NCBI GenBank assembly: GCA_021324015.1
Contig: JAJPJX010000162.1
Span: 62,001-126,000, forward strand
Direction: 5' to 3'
Origin: Solibacteraceae bacterium
GTDB taxonomy: Bacteria; Acidobacteriota; Terriglobia; Bryobacterales; Bryobacteraceae
DNA length: 64,000 nt
Each line of letters opens with the position of its first letter. The stretch's first letter is position 1. Positions 42,491 to 50,800 of this stretch are shown in pieces. Both the position numbers and the translations under genes were made by a program. The notes under the pieces were generated by a model that was not told the DNA's origin, made no database searches, and saw nothing but the letters and a program-made list of their open reading frames with translations.

Positions 42491-43411
42491 CTAGCGGCTG
42501 CGGCCCGACTCCGTCCGCAGAAAGGTCCCCTGCCTGAGTTCGTCGAAGGCCTGGCGGAGCTGCTCCTGCGTGTTCATGACGATGGGGCCGTACCAGGCGA
42601 CGGGCTCTTCGAGCGGCTTGCCGGAGACCAGCAGGAAGCGGATGCCCTCTGCTCCGGCCTCGACGGTGAGCTCGTCTCCGCGGTCAAACAGGATGAGCGA
42701 GCGGTTATCGGCCTGCGTGGGAGGCGCGGTATCCGCCCAGCCGACGCTTTCGGTGGGCACGGCCAGAGGGCCGGAGGCGTTGCAGAACTTGCCGCTGCCA
42801 GCGAAGACGTAGGCGAAGGCGTGGCGCGTGGTCTCGACCGGGAGGGTCTTCCTCAAGCCGGGGGGCACGGAGACATCCAGGTAGATGGGGTCGGCGGCGA
42901 TGCCATCCACGGGGCCGGTCTTGCCCCAAAAGCTGCCGCACACGATGCGCACACGGGCGCCATCGTCGTCGGTGATGACGGGGATATCGGCGGCGTGCAC
43001 TTCCTGGTAGCGGGGCGAGGTCATCTTGAGGGCCGCGGGGAGGTTGGCCCAGAGCTGAAACCCGTGCATGTGTCCCTGGGGGTCGCCCTTGGGCATCTCC
43101 TGGTGGATGATGCCGCTGCCGGCGGTCATCCACTGCACGTCGCCGGCGGCGATGACGCCGCGATTGCCCATGCTGTCGCCGTGCTCCACGGTTCCCGCGA
43201 GCACATAAGTGATGGTCTCGATGCCGCGGTGAGGGTGCCAGGGGAAGCCCGCCAGGTAGTCCTCGGGACGGTCGCTCCGAAAATCGTCCAGCAGGAGGAA
43301 GGGGTCGAAGTCGGTGGTGTTACCAAAGCCGAAGGCGCGCCGCAGGTGCACGCCGGCGCCTTCGACGGTGGGCTTCGAGCGGCTGAGCCGTTTGATGGGG
43401 CGAAGGGACAT
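42491..43411 (-). CDS. pirin-family cupin protein
   Basis: 306-residue bicupin of the pirin family. N-terminal metal site: FPWHPHRGIETITYVLAGTV with HPHRGIET, then IIHQEMPKGDPQGHMHGFQL; typical FDPFLLLDDFRSDRPEDYLA precedes. The C-terminal cupin half is also present (RHAFAYVFAGSGKFCNASG). Some pirins act as quercetin 2,3-dioxygenases, others regulate transcription; the role here is not known. It lies 65 bases after the small gene of the ATPase module on the same strand but has the usual high GC composition, unlike that module. Confidence 0.93.
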   Translation of the reverse strand: MSLRPIKRLSRSKPTVEGAGVHLRRAFGFGNTTDFDPFLLLDDFRSDRPEDYLAGFPWHPHRGIETITYVLAGTVEHGDSMGNRGVIAAGDVQWMTAGSGIIHQEMPKGDPQGHMHGFQLWANLPAALKMTSPRYQEVHAADIPVITDDDGARVRIVCGSFWGKTGPVDGIAADPIYLDVSVPPGLRKTLPVETTRHAFAYVFAGSGKFCNASGPLAVPTESVGWADTAPPTQADNRSLILFDRGDELTVEAGAEGIRFLLVSGKPLEEPVAWYGPIVMNTQEQLRQAFDELRQGTFLRTESGRSR

Positions 43412-43476
43412 AAGGGATCTCCGATAAAGATGAGTCTATCGCGCCATCCCAGGCGGCGTGTGCCTCGCATGAGCAG

Positions 43477-43959
43477 TCACCTTCGCGGCGGGCGTGCCAG
43501 CTCGTCGAGGTCCAGTTTCCTGGTAGGGAATCGAAGCCCCTGCTGGGCGATCCTGCGCGCTTCCGGACTGGTGCCCGGAAACGATATCTTACCGGTCGCG
43601 ACCCAGCAATAGCGGGCCGGCATTTTATCCAATGCGGGGGCCTCCCGCGCCCGCCATTCCCGCAGCCACAGCAACTTTTTCAGGACGTCGCCCACATGAC
43701 GGGACGATGATGCCGGATGCGCCTCGATCCAAACCACCAAGTCGGCGCTTAGGGTGTCGCGGATGCCGATGGCGTAGTCCCATCGCGACGCATTCGGATG
43801 TACTATGCGGAGGGCTTCGTCCAGATCCACGCTGCCGCGCAGCCGGCGCGTATCCGCGCATTGCAGCCGGTTTCGATCCGCCTCCCGGATCCCTTGAAGC
43901 CCTTTCTGAAAATGATCAAGGATGGCGGCCGTGCTCCGCACGGCCTTTTCAAAGGTCAC
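43477..43959 (-). CDS. unrecognised 160-residue protein, partner of the adjacent ATPase
   Basis: I do not recognise this family. The start is a GTG that overlaps the ATPase stop (GTGA at 43956-43959), so the two are translationally coupled. It is soluble, mixed alpha/beta and basic at the C-terminus (RPPRR). Conserved-looking features are HPNASRWDYAIGI (W60-D61), strand LVVWIEAHPASS (E79-x-H81) and VLKKLLWLREW (K94/K95, W98). A D...ExH...K arrangement could be a PD-(D/E)XK-like nuclease core, but this is speculative. No membrane helix. By analogy with ATPase-plus-effector defence pairs it may be the toxic or nuclease effector. It could also be a regulator of the ATPase. Confidence 0.7.
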   Translation of the reverse strand: MTFEKAVRSTAAILDHFQKGLQGIREADRNRLQCADTRRLRGSVDLDEALRIVHPNASRWDYAIGIRDTLSADLVVWIEAHPASSSRHVGDVLKKLLWLREWRAREAPALDKMPARYCWVATGKISFPGTSPEARRIAQQGLRFPTRKLDLDELARPPRR

Positions 43960-45116
43960 CTGCTTTCACCTGCCGCGACGGCATCGGCAACCGCGTTTGC
44001 CACGCGCCCACTCAACTCCGTCAGGCCGCCCCATCCAGCTTCAACCTTTTCGGCCGATGCCGGGTCGAGATTGGAGATGTCCCGGGTCTTGCCGGACTCA
44101 CGATCGAAGTAGTACACGCGGGCGTCCTTTTGCAGTGCAGTTCTTCCTAGGTCCAGCGTAGTCGGACCGGGCTTGATTTTGAAGATCCGGATCACGGCCC
44201 TTGCGTCAGCCTTGTTTTCGCGGAGGTTCCGCAACGCCCAAACGAGATCAAGAACGTACGGCGAGTGAGTTGACAGGCACACCTTGTAACCACGCCACAA
44301 CAACTCAAGAACAATCACCAACAAAGTTTCAATGGCTTCCGGATGCAAGCCCATCTCAAGCTCTTCAATGATCACCCACTGTATTTCGCCCCTGCGTTTG
44401 ACCTTTGTAGGCGGCAGCAGCCGGTACAGGCCCAGCAGCAAGGGAACAAACTCGCGCTGGCCCGCCGACCACACCATGTACGGCAGTTTCCGGGTATGTT
44501 CGGCATCGCTTAGCACGAGCCGTTTCTGCGGGCCGGTCTTTTCCAACTCAAGTTGAAAGCCGGAAAATATGTTGCGGGACAGCAATTTCCGGATTTCGCT
44601 CTTTAGCCTTTTCGGCTGTGGATAGACCGCCTCACTCCGGCCGAGCCCTTCCATCAATAGACGCAACTTCTCGCTGAAATCCCGCACGGCGAATGGATCG
44701 CCCGGCTTGTAGTCGGTGAAAGGCCGCAGCCAACCGTCCCGGCTGAGAGTGAGCACCCGTTGAGCAGGAATAAAAAAACTACGTTCGACGCCGGCTTTTC
44801 TCTTGGCGCGAACCAACTCATCGAGCGAGACCCGCTCGCCGCGCCAGATCATCTCACTGCCCTGTGAGTTCCAGATGCGGCCGGTGCCCTCGCCAAGATA
44901 TAACTCGAGGAAGTCGGCCGCGTTTTTACGCCAATCCAGTCCATGCAGTTTGAGGGTATGGAAAATTGGTCCGGTGTCGACCAAAAGCTTGAGAAATTGC
45001 AGGAAGATGCTTTTTCCGCTGGCTTGGGGCCCCACCATCACGGTGAGATCGCCAAAGTGGATATTGGCCTCTATAATCGGCCCAATCCGCTTCAGTATCA
45101 GAGTCTCGTTCGTCAT
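43956..45116 (-). CDS. SMC/OLD-type AAA ATPase (AAA_15/AAA_21-like)
   Basis: 386 residues. Walker A GPQASGKS (29-36), a lid/coil insertion in the middle, an ABC-signature-like WSAGQREFVP (216-225), Walker B VIIEELEMGLHPEA with E251/E252, and H-loop LSTHSPYVLD (281-290). This is the compact RecF/OLD-like ABC ATPase without a TOPRIM domain. Composition is clearly less GC-rich than its neighbours, with A/T-ending codons and an A-run near 44769. It is co-encoded with a 160-residue protein by a GTGA overlap. The pattern resembles anti-phage systems (Septu, PARIS, Gabija relatives), but the partner fits none that I know. The start MTNETLILK is preferred over an earlier in-frame codon. Confidence 0.85.
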   Translation of the reverse strand: MTNETLILKRIGPIIEANIHFGDLTVMVGPQASGKSIFLQFLKLLVDTGPIFHTLKLHGLDWRKNAADFLELYLGEGTGRIWNSQGSEMIWRGERVSLDELVRAKRKAGVERSFFIPAQRVLTLSRDGWLRPFTDYKPGDPFAVRDFSEKLRLLMEGLGRSEAVYPQPKRLKSEIRKLLSRNIFSGFQLELEKTGPQKRLVLSDAEHTRKLPYMVWSAGQREFVPLLLGLYRLLPPTKVKRRGEIQWVIIEELEMGLHPEAIETLLVIVLELLWRGYKVCLSTHSPYVLDLVWALRNLRENKADARAVIRIFKIKPGPTTLDLGRTALQKDARVYYFDRESGKTRDISNLDPASAEKVEAGWGGLTELSGRVANAVADAVAAGESR

Positions 45117-45167
45117 GGTGAGCCATGCCCCCAGAGCCGCCAACTGGCGGCACACGCAATTCCTATC

Positions 45168-45626
45168 CTACTTGCGTTCGTAGCGGCCGAGGTAGTGGGC
45201 CTCGGCCAGGATGTGGCCGCGCAGGGCTTTGTCGAGGGCGGCGCGGCCGGCGCCTTCGGGGAGGCCGAGGGAGGCTGTGTCCAGCGCGTAGAGCTTGAAG
45301 TAGTAGCGGTGGGCGCCGTGGCCGCGCGGGGGGCAGGGGCCTCCGTAGCCCAGGCGGCCGAAATCGTTCTTGCCGCTCTTGCCCAGGCTGCCGGGCTTGT
45401 AGCCCTGGGCAAGGGCGTGCACGGAAGGGGAAAGGTCGTAGAGCAGCCAGTGGTTCCAGGTGCCAGCGGGGGCATCGGGATCGTCCATGATGAGCGCGAA
45501 GCTCTGCGTGGGGGCGGGCGAATCACTCCACTCGAGCGAAGGAGACAGGTCCGCACCGTCGCAAGTGTGGAGCCTGGGAATCATGCCGCCTTCCGGGAAC
45601 GCGCTGATGATGAGCTGTAGAGCCAT
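45168..45626 (-). CDS. YbhB/YbcL-family PEBP-like protein
   Basis: 152-residue phosphatidylethanolamine-binding-protein-like fold. Family marks: MIPRLHTCDGADLSPSLEWS, FALIMDDPDAPAGTWNHWLL, YGGPCPPRGHGAHRYYFKLY. Bacterial members are cytosolic ligand-binding proteins without a settled function, called Raf-kinase-inhibitor-like by fold only. It follows the GH116 gene by 6 bases on the same strand and has the same GC-rich composition, so it probably belongs to that operon. The ATPase module starts 51 bases further on. Confidence 0.9.
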   Translation of the reverse strand: MALQLIISAFPEGGMIPRLHTCDGADLSPSLEWSDSPAPTQSFALIMDDPDAPAGTWNHWLLYDLSPSVHALAQGYKPGSLGKSGKNDFGRLGYGGPCPPRGHGAHRYYFKLYALDTASLGLPEGAGRAALDKALRGHILAEAHYLGRYERK

Positions 45627-45632
45627 AGCAAA

Positions 45633-48236
45633 TTACCCCAGAGAGAGCTCGAGCTTTTCTCCTTGACGAAGCGCCACGGGGGAGGCGAAGCGGATCACGG
45701 CTTCGCCCGCGGATACGGCCAGGGTGGCCGGCACAGCGGAGGTCAACTGGGCGGCGGCGTTTTCGAACGGCAACCGAAGGGCGGCCATCTCCAGCCGGCC
45801 GCCTTCGACCTGGATGCGGGCGGCGAGTTTTCCGGCGGTACGCTCCTGAGAATAAGCACCCCAGGAAGTGCCGGTGGAGAACAGGCAGCGGAAGCGGTCC
45901 GGGGAGGTGCGGGGGCGGAAACCCAGCTCGCGGCGGGGCGCCGACCAGGAGAATCCGGAGAGGGCCGTCAGCACGGACCAGCTGGACATGGCGCGGGCGT
46001 AATGGTGGCCGCACTCGACCTCGTTCCAGGGATTGCGGCGCCGGCCATCGTAGCGGGAGCGCACGGCATCCACGATGGCCAGGCCTTCTTTCACGCGGCC
46101 TTCGTAGATGAGATGCGCGGCCACCTGATATTCGATCCCGGTCCAGACTTCATCGGAATAGACAAAGGGCAGCGCGGGGCGCTTGCCCTGCGGCCAACTG
46201 CACAGCAACAGGCCTTTCTCATCTTCCAGCGCGTAGATGCGCTGGGCGTTGGGCAGGGTCTCGAACTCCTGGCGGAAGTTGTAGCGGTAGATGGAATCGA
46301 GGGCCTTCTGCACGTGATCGTGGGGAAGGAGTTTGCCGAGGTTGACGACCTCGGCGAACCACTGGCCGAGCAACTGGTCGGAGAGGCAGCCTTCGCCGTA
46401 TTGGTACTTGGCGGCCTTGGGCTGGGACTCATCCACCTTTTGCACGTAGTATTCGCCGTTCCACAGGAGCCGGTCGAGCCGCGCGGCGCCCTGGCGGAAG
46501 AGATCCTGGTAGGCGCGGGCGGCAGCCTGATCGCCGAGATGGGCGGCCATTTTCGAAGCGGCCAGCAGGGCTCCCAGGTAGAGGCTGCCCATCATGGAAT
46601 TGGGGCCGTAGAACTCGATGTCGTAGGTGTTGTGCTGCTCGCCTTCCATGACGCCGTCGCGGTCGGCGTCCCACTTGGCCCAGGCATATTCGAGAGCCCG
46701 CCGGACTTTGGGCCAGAGCTTGCGGAGCCACTCGTCACCGGCGCCAAGCTGCCATTCGCGGTAGACCTTCAGGACGCAGCCCATCTGGCCGTCGGCCGCG
46801 GGATGGATGTGGTTGCCTCCCTGGCGCAGCGGCACGGGAGTGCGGAAGCTCATGCTGCCGTCGGGCCGCATGTTCACCAGGAAGTCGATCTCGCGCATGC
46901 CGCGCTCGACATCGGGGTAAAGATGCGCCATGGCCTGCTCGTAATTGAAGACGTGGGTGCAGTTCATGGGACAGCAGCCGCCGTTGTCGTTGCAGCCTTC
47001 AAAGGCCAGGGTTTTGGGGCCCGCAAGCACCATCACGGTATTGGTGCGCAGGATGGAGGCCTGGCTGGAAACGGCGTCCAGCACGGGCGCGGGCAAGGTA
47101 GAAGAGAAGAGCGTATCGCGGTAACGCAGCGAGCGGGCACGCAGGGATTCGTAGTGCGAAAGCGTATAAGCGGCGGGCTCCCAGGCCGACGGCCAGCGGC
47201 TGCCGTAGTGGTTGGGCAGGGGCTCGCCTTTATGCTCGGGTTCGCTGGTCCAGTAGTTTTCGGTGTTGGGAAAATGCCAGGCGAGGACATGCACGACCTG
47301 GCGGGATTCACCAGGGGCGAGGGAGAAATGCGAGGCCAGGGTGGCGTACTCGGTCTCACCTTCGGCGGAGGGCTGGGAAGCATTGCCGGGGAAGCGGCCC
47401 TTGGAGAGGAATTCGTCCCACCATTCTTGAAAGTCGTCCCACCAGGGACCGTGATCCCATTCCAGCCGGTAGGAGGTATCGGCAACGGAAGTCAGCAACG
47501 CCAGGGAACCGTAGTGCGTGGAGTCGGCCGCGTACTTCCGCGAGGAGAGGAACAGTCCTCGCTGGCCGTCCGCACTGCGGAATTCGTTGAAGTTCTGACC
47601 GAAGAACGAGGCGCGGCGGCTGTGCAGGCGGGAGACGCCGTCGTAGCCGGCGGGATTCATCAGGGAGAAAGCCAGCGCGGCATCCAGACGGGAGCGGGCC
47701 CGGGAGGTGACGCGGTAGGCGAGTATGGCGACAGGCAGGGAGGAATCGCCGGTCTCCAAGGGGATCATGGGGTTGAAGGCCTCGAGGGACACCTCGACGG
47801 GGAGACGCGCGTCGCGGAAGCGGACGTGGGCGAACGGGTAGGCGCCGGTGAACGTGGCTTCCTGGAAGTGCGGCAGGCCGATGGCAGTTTCGCGCGGCAC
47901 ACCGGAGCCGCCCGTGAAGGGCGGCAGGGGGATGCGCTCGAGTACACGGATGCGCGGCTTGGCCAGACCGCCGCCGGAGAGGCGCAGCGCGGCGAAAGTG
48001 AACGGCAGGACGCCGCCTTTATTCGGGCGGTTGAAGATCTCCCAATCGCGCAGATTGCCGTAGCCGCCGAGCGAGACGGTCCCGGTGCCGATGCCGCCGA
48101 GAGGGAAGGCGATTTCGCGCAGGGCCTCGCCGGTGAAAACACGTCCGGTGGCCGGTTGCGGCGCAGAGCCAGTCTGGGCGGGAGCGGCGGCCGCGGCGGC
48201 GGAACCGGCGAGCAAGTGACGTCTGCTGATCCTCAT
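45633..48236 (-). CDS. Tat-exported GH116-family glycoside hydrolase (GBA2-like)
   Basis: 867 residues. A twin-arginine leader (MRISRRHLLAGSAAAAAAPA) is followed by the N-terminal beta domain (REIAFPLGGIGTGTVSLGGY, NLRDWEIFNRPNKG) and an (alpha/alpha) barrel (GCCPMNCTHVFNYEQAMAHL, NHIHPAADGQMGCVLKVYRE, DRDGVMEGEQHNTYDIEFYG, WTGIEYQVAAHLIYEGRVKE). These match GH116 (glucosylceramidase/beta-glucosidase-type). The expected acid/base Asp could be that of NTYDIEFYG; the nucleophile Glu cannot be placed with certainty by eye. Its ATG overlaps the stop of a COG0523 GTPase gene (ATGA, 48233-48236). An extended frame upstream overlaps the GTPase and is not coding. The sugar substrate is unknown. Confidence 0.9.
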   Translation of the reverse strand: MRISRRHLLAGSAAAAAAPAQTGSAPQPATGRVFTGEALREIAFPLGGIGTGTVSLGGYGNLRDWEIFNRPNKGGVLPFTFAALRLSGGGLAKPRIRVLERIPLPPFTGGSGVPRETAIGLPHFQEATFTGAYPFAHVRFRDARLPVEVSLEAFNPMIPLETGDSSLPVAILAYRVTSRARSRLDAALAFSLMNPAGYDGVSRLHSRRASFFGQNFNEFRSADGQRGLFLSSRKYAADSTHYGSLALLTSVADTSYRLEWDHGPWWDDFQEWWDEFLSKGRFPGNASQPSAEGETEYATLASHFSLAPGESRQVVHVLAWHFPNTENYWTSEPEHKGEPLPNHYGSRWPSAWEPAAYTLSHYESLRARSLRYRDTLFSSTLPAPVLDAVSSQASILRTNTVMVLAGPKTLAFEGCNDNGGCCPMNCTHVFNYEQAMAHLYPDVERGMREIDFLVNMRPDGSMSFRTPVPLRQGGNHIHPAADGQMGCVLKVYREWQLGAGDEWLRKLWPKVRRALEYAWAKWDADRDGVMEGEQHNTYDIEFYGPNSMMGSLYLGALLAASKMAAHLGDQAAARAYQDLFRQGAARLDRLLWNGEYYVQKVDESQPKAAKYQYGEGCLSDQLLGQWFAEVVNLGKLLPHDHVQKALDSIYRYNFRQEFETLPNAQRIYALEDEKGLLLCSWPQGKRPALPFVYSDEVWTGIEYQVAAHLIYEGRVKEGLAIVDAVRSRYDGRRRNPWNEVECGHHYARAMSSWSVLTALSGFSWSAPRRELGFRPRTSPDRFRCLFSTGTSWGAYSQERTAGKLAARIQVEGGRLEMAALRLPFENAAAQLTSAVPATLAVSAGEAVIRFASPVALRQGEKLELSLG

Positions 48237-49252
48237 ACGATCTCCTGGAAACGATGTTCTGGGGTGGGAGGCGCCGGGCGGAAGGCTTCCACGTGGCGTA
48301 CCTGGAGGCTGCCGGGAAGCCCGGCGGCGGCGCGGTCCACCAGGGCGCGGAGCAACTCGGGCGGGCCGCCGGCGCGGAGATTGAGCACCAGCCGGTGGCG
48401 GCGCGCGGGCGCCGCATCGAGGGCGCCCTCGACCTCCGGCGGGTCGCCATTGCGGCAGATGCCGGCTTTGAGACAGCCGGTGCGGGTCTGCGCGAACAGC
48501 TTGAGGTGCGCGATCGAGACGCTTTCGGCGGTGAGGGCGCGGTCCAGAGCGTCGAGCAGCGGGCCGGCCACGGCGGCGGGGGTGAGCGCGCGGCGCAGAC
48601 TCAGCCCGGCCTCCCAGTTGAGCCAGCCCAGAGCAGCCTCGGCTTCGGCGTAGCGCCGGTAATCGATGCGGAGGAGGCGAGAGCCGGCGGGAAGGGCGCC
48701 TTCCAGCACCTCGGCCAGCCACTCGGCGACCCCCTGCCCCGTGCGGGCGCTCAAGGAATGCGGCAGGCCGGGGTAGAGGTCTGCCTTGGTGTAGCGCACC
48801 AGGTCGGCTTCCGCGAGTTGTTTCCGGAACAGGTAAGCCACGTGCGGGCCTTCGAGAGCGCGCTCCCGTGCGGGATCCACCAGCACCGTGAGGGGCGCGA
48901 GGCGGAAGCGATCCCCGTAAAACATCTTGATCGGCTGGAGGATTGTAGCGGAGAGGTCCGCGCAGCTTCCCACCGGCTCGGCTAGGATGACGTGAGGCGC
49001 GGCGGCAAGCAGGCGTTCGGCCGAGCGCAGGAACTCGGAGAAGCGGCAGCAGAAGCAGCCGGCGGTGATTTCTTCGGTGGCGAAGCCGGCGGCGGCGAAG
49101 AGGCGGGTATCCACCAGTTCCCCGCCCTGATCGTTGGTGACGATCGCCACGCGCCGGCCGGCCGCGCGCAAGCGGGTGGCGGCGGCCAGCAGCAAGCTCG
49201 TTTTTCCGGCGCCAAGGAAGCCGCCTACCAGGACCAGGGTGGGAGCCGCCAT
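48233..49252 (-). CDS. CobW/COG0523-family GTPase (metal-chaperone type)
   Basis: 339 residues. Walker A VGGFLGAGKTS (G10-T18), the metal-binding CxCC motif at 66-69 (AGCFCCRF), a Walker B-like LAEPVG, and TKAD in place of NKxD for guanine recognition. C-terminal extension includes GCLKAGICRNGDPP with two more cysteines. COG0523 proteins such as CobW, YeiR and ZNG1 deliver metals (Zn, Co, Fe) to targets. It lies between a GT2-methyltransferase gene (17 bases) and an overlapping GH116 gene, so one idea is metal supply to a neighbour; nothing in the sequence shows which metal. Confidence 0.88.
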   Translation of the reverse strand: MAAPTLVLVGGFLGAGKTSLLLAAATRLRAAGRRVAIVTNDQGGELVDTRLFAAAGFATEEITAGCFCCRFSEFLRSAERLLAAAPHVILAEPVGSCADLSATILQPIKMFYGDRFRLAPLTVLVDPARERALEGPHVAYLFRKQLAEADLVRYTKADLYPGLPHSLSARTGQGVAEWLAEVLEGALPAGSRLLRIDYRRYAEAEAALGWLNWEAGLSLRRALTPAAVAGPLLDALDRALTAESVSIAHLKLFAQTRTGCLKAGICRNGDPPEVEGALDAAPARRHRLVLNLRAGGPPELLRALVDRAAAGLPGSLQVRHVEAFRPAPPTPEHRFQEIV

Positions 49253-49269
49253 GTGAGAGATGGTAGCAC

Positions 49270-50685
49270 TCAGCGGGACGGCGGAAGCTCGGCCACGAGG
49301 ATGAGGGAGAGGCCGCGGACGGGCAGGACGGGGTCCAGGCGTCGCAGCAGCCAGACCGTTTTATCGAACAGCTTGAGGGTGAGCTTGTTGATGCTGCCGC
49401 GACCCAGCAGGCGGCTGTACACGCGCCAGGGAGTGGCCCCGGCCTTGTTGAAGTCGTACACCCTGCGGATGCGGAAACCCTGCTCCTCGACCAGAGCGGC
49501 GGCTTCCTGGCGAGTGAAGCGCCGCTTGTGGCCCATGGCGCGGTCGAGCGAGCCGTAAAGCGCGGGATTCTGGGGCACGAGCACGACCAGCACGCCGCCG
49601 GGCGATAGCGTCTCCCGCAGCGCGTGGAGAGTGACGGCGGGGTCGTCCAGGTATTCGAGCACGTTCAGGCACAGGACCGTATCGAAGCTGCCGCGGAGGG
49701 GCTCGAAATCGGCGGGGACGGCGGGATCGATGCGGCGCACGCAGACGTTGGGGGTGCGCAGGAAGCGATTGTGGAGGGCGTGCAGATGCAGGGGATCTTT
49801 TTCGCCCGCGACGTAATACAGGCGGCGGGACATGAGCCGCGCGGTAAGATTGCCGATGCCCGCGCCGACTTCGAGCACGGTGTCGCCCAGGTGCGGGCGC
49901 ACAGTGCGGGCCAGCCAGCTCAGGTATTGCGGCGTGCCCGCCAGGTTACCAAGCACGCCGCGGCCGTAGGTGGTGACGTAGAGATCGTCGATCAGCCAGA
50001 ACTTCAGGATGACGCCGAGCGCCTTGACGCCGTCCTTCCAGCCGATTTTCTTGCCCTCCTCGTAGGTGCGGCCGTGATAGCTGATGGGCACTTCATAGAT
50101 GCGCAGCTTGCGCTTGGCGCACTTCATGACGAATTCCGGTTCGAAGCCGAAGCGGTCCGATCGGATGGGGATGCTCTTGAGCAGGTCGGTGCGGAAGACC
50201 TTGTAGCACGTCTCCATGTCGGTGAGGTTTAGGTTGCAGAACATGTTGGAGAGCGTGGTGAGGCTCTTGTTGATCATGGAGTGCCAGTAGGGCAGCACGC
50301 GGGTCTGCTCGCCGGCGAGATAGCGGGAGCCGAACACAGCATCGGCGCGGCCATCCAGCAGAGGGCGGAGGAGGCGGGAATACTCGATGGGGTCGTACTC
50401 CAAGTCGGCATCCTGGATCAGCGAGAAGTCGCCCGTGGCGTACTGGATGGCGCTGCGCACAGCAGCGCCTTTGCCCCGGTTGACCTCGTGGCGATAGAGG
50501 CGGATGCTGGGGGTGGAGCCGGCGAGGCGCTCGAGGATGTCGAAGGTGCCGTCGGTGGAACGGTCATCCACGATGACCAGTTCGCGCTCCATCTCTTCGG
50601 GGAGCGGCGCGGCGAGCACGCCGGCGATGCAGCGCTCCACGACCGTACGCTCGTTGTAGACGGGCATGAGGATGGAGAGTTTCAT
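49270..50685 (-). CDS. fusion of GT2 glycosyltransferase and SAM-dependent methyltransferase
   Basis: 471 residues. N-terminal GT2 domain (1 to about 230): MKLSILMPVYNERTVVERCI, ELVIVDDRSTDGTFDIL, NRGKGAAVRSAIQYATGDFS, LIQDADLEYDPIEY with D92/D94 as the DxD-like motif, and TDMETCYKVFRTDLLKSIP, as in dolichyl/polyprenyl-phosphate hexose synthases. C-terminal class I methyltransferase (about 255-471): motif I VLEVGAGIGNLT (270-281), FDTVLCLNVLEYLDD, LSPGGVLVVLVP. No membrane helices in the glycosyltransferase part. Likely makes a lipid-linked sugar and then methylates something in cell-envelope glycan synthesis. The start MKLSIL at 50685 is used rather than an upstream in-frame codon. Confidence 0.9.
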   Translation of the reverse strand: MKLSILMPVYNERTVVERCIAGVLAAPLPEEMERELVIVDDRSTDGTFDILERLAGSTPSIRLYRHEVNRGKGAAVRSAIQYATGDFSLIQDADLEYDPIEYSRLLRPLLDGRADAVFGSRYLAGEQTRVLPYWHSMINKSLTTLSNMFCNLNLTDMETCYKVFRTDLLKSIPIRSDRFGFEPEFVMKCAKRKLRIYEVPISYHGRTYEEGKKIGWKDGVKALGVILKFWLIDDLYVTTYGRGVLGNLAGTPQYLSWLARTVRPHLGDTVLEVGAGIGNLTARLMSRRLYYVAGEKDPLHLHALHNRFLRTPNVCVRRIDPAVPADFEPLRGSFDTVLCLNVLEYLDDPAVTLHALRETLSPGGVLVVLVPQNPALYGSLDRAMGHKRRFTRQEAAALVEEQGFRIRRVYDFNKAGATPWRVYSRLLGRGSINKLTLKLFDKTVWLLRRLDPVLPVRGLSLILVAELPPSR

Positions 50686-50800
50686 AGCGGACGGGAACGG
50701 GTCTCCCCCAGCGGACACTCAACCCTTCACTATACTAGGAGAGCGATCCGCGGTCAGCGATCGGCAGCCAGCCAGAGTTGACCGCCGGGAGGACTTAGAG

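Noticed and set aside
43477-45116. PARIS, Septu or Gabija defence system
   Set aside because: The partner has no TOPRIM (PARIS), no HNH (Septu) and no UvrD helicase (Gabija), and the ATPase lacks a fused TOPRIM; kept only as an unnamed candidate.
45663-48653. Long open frame on the plus strand opposite the GH116 and GTPase genes (996 codons)
   Set aside because: High GC makes antisense frames long; it has no ribosome site and no recognisable domain, while the opposite strand has full GH116 and GTPase motifs.
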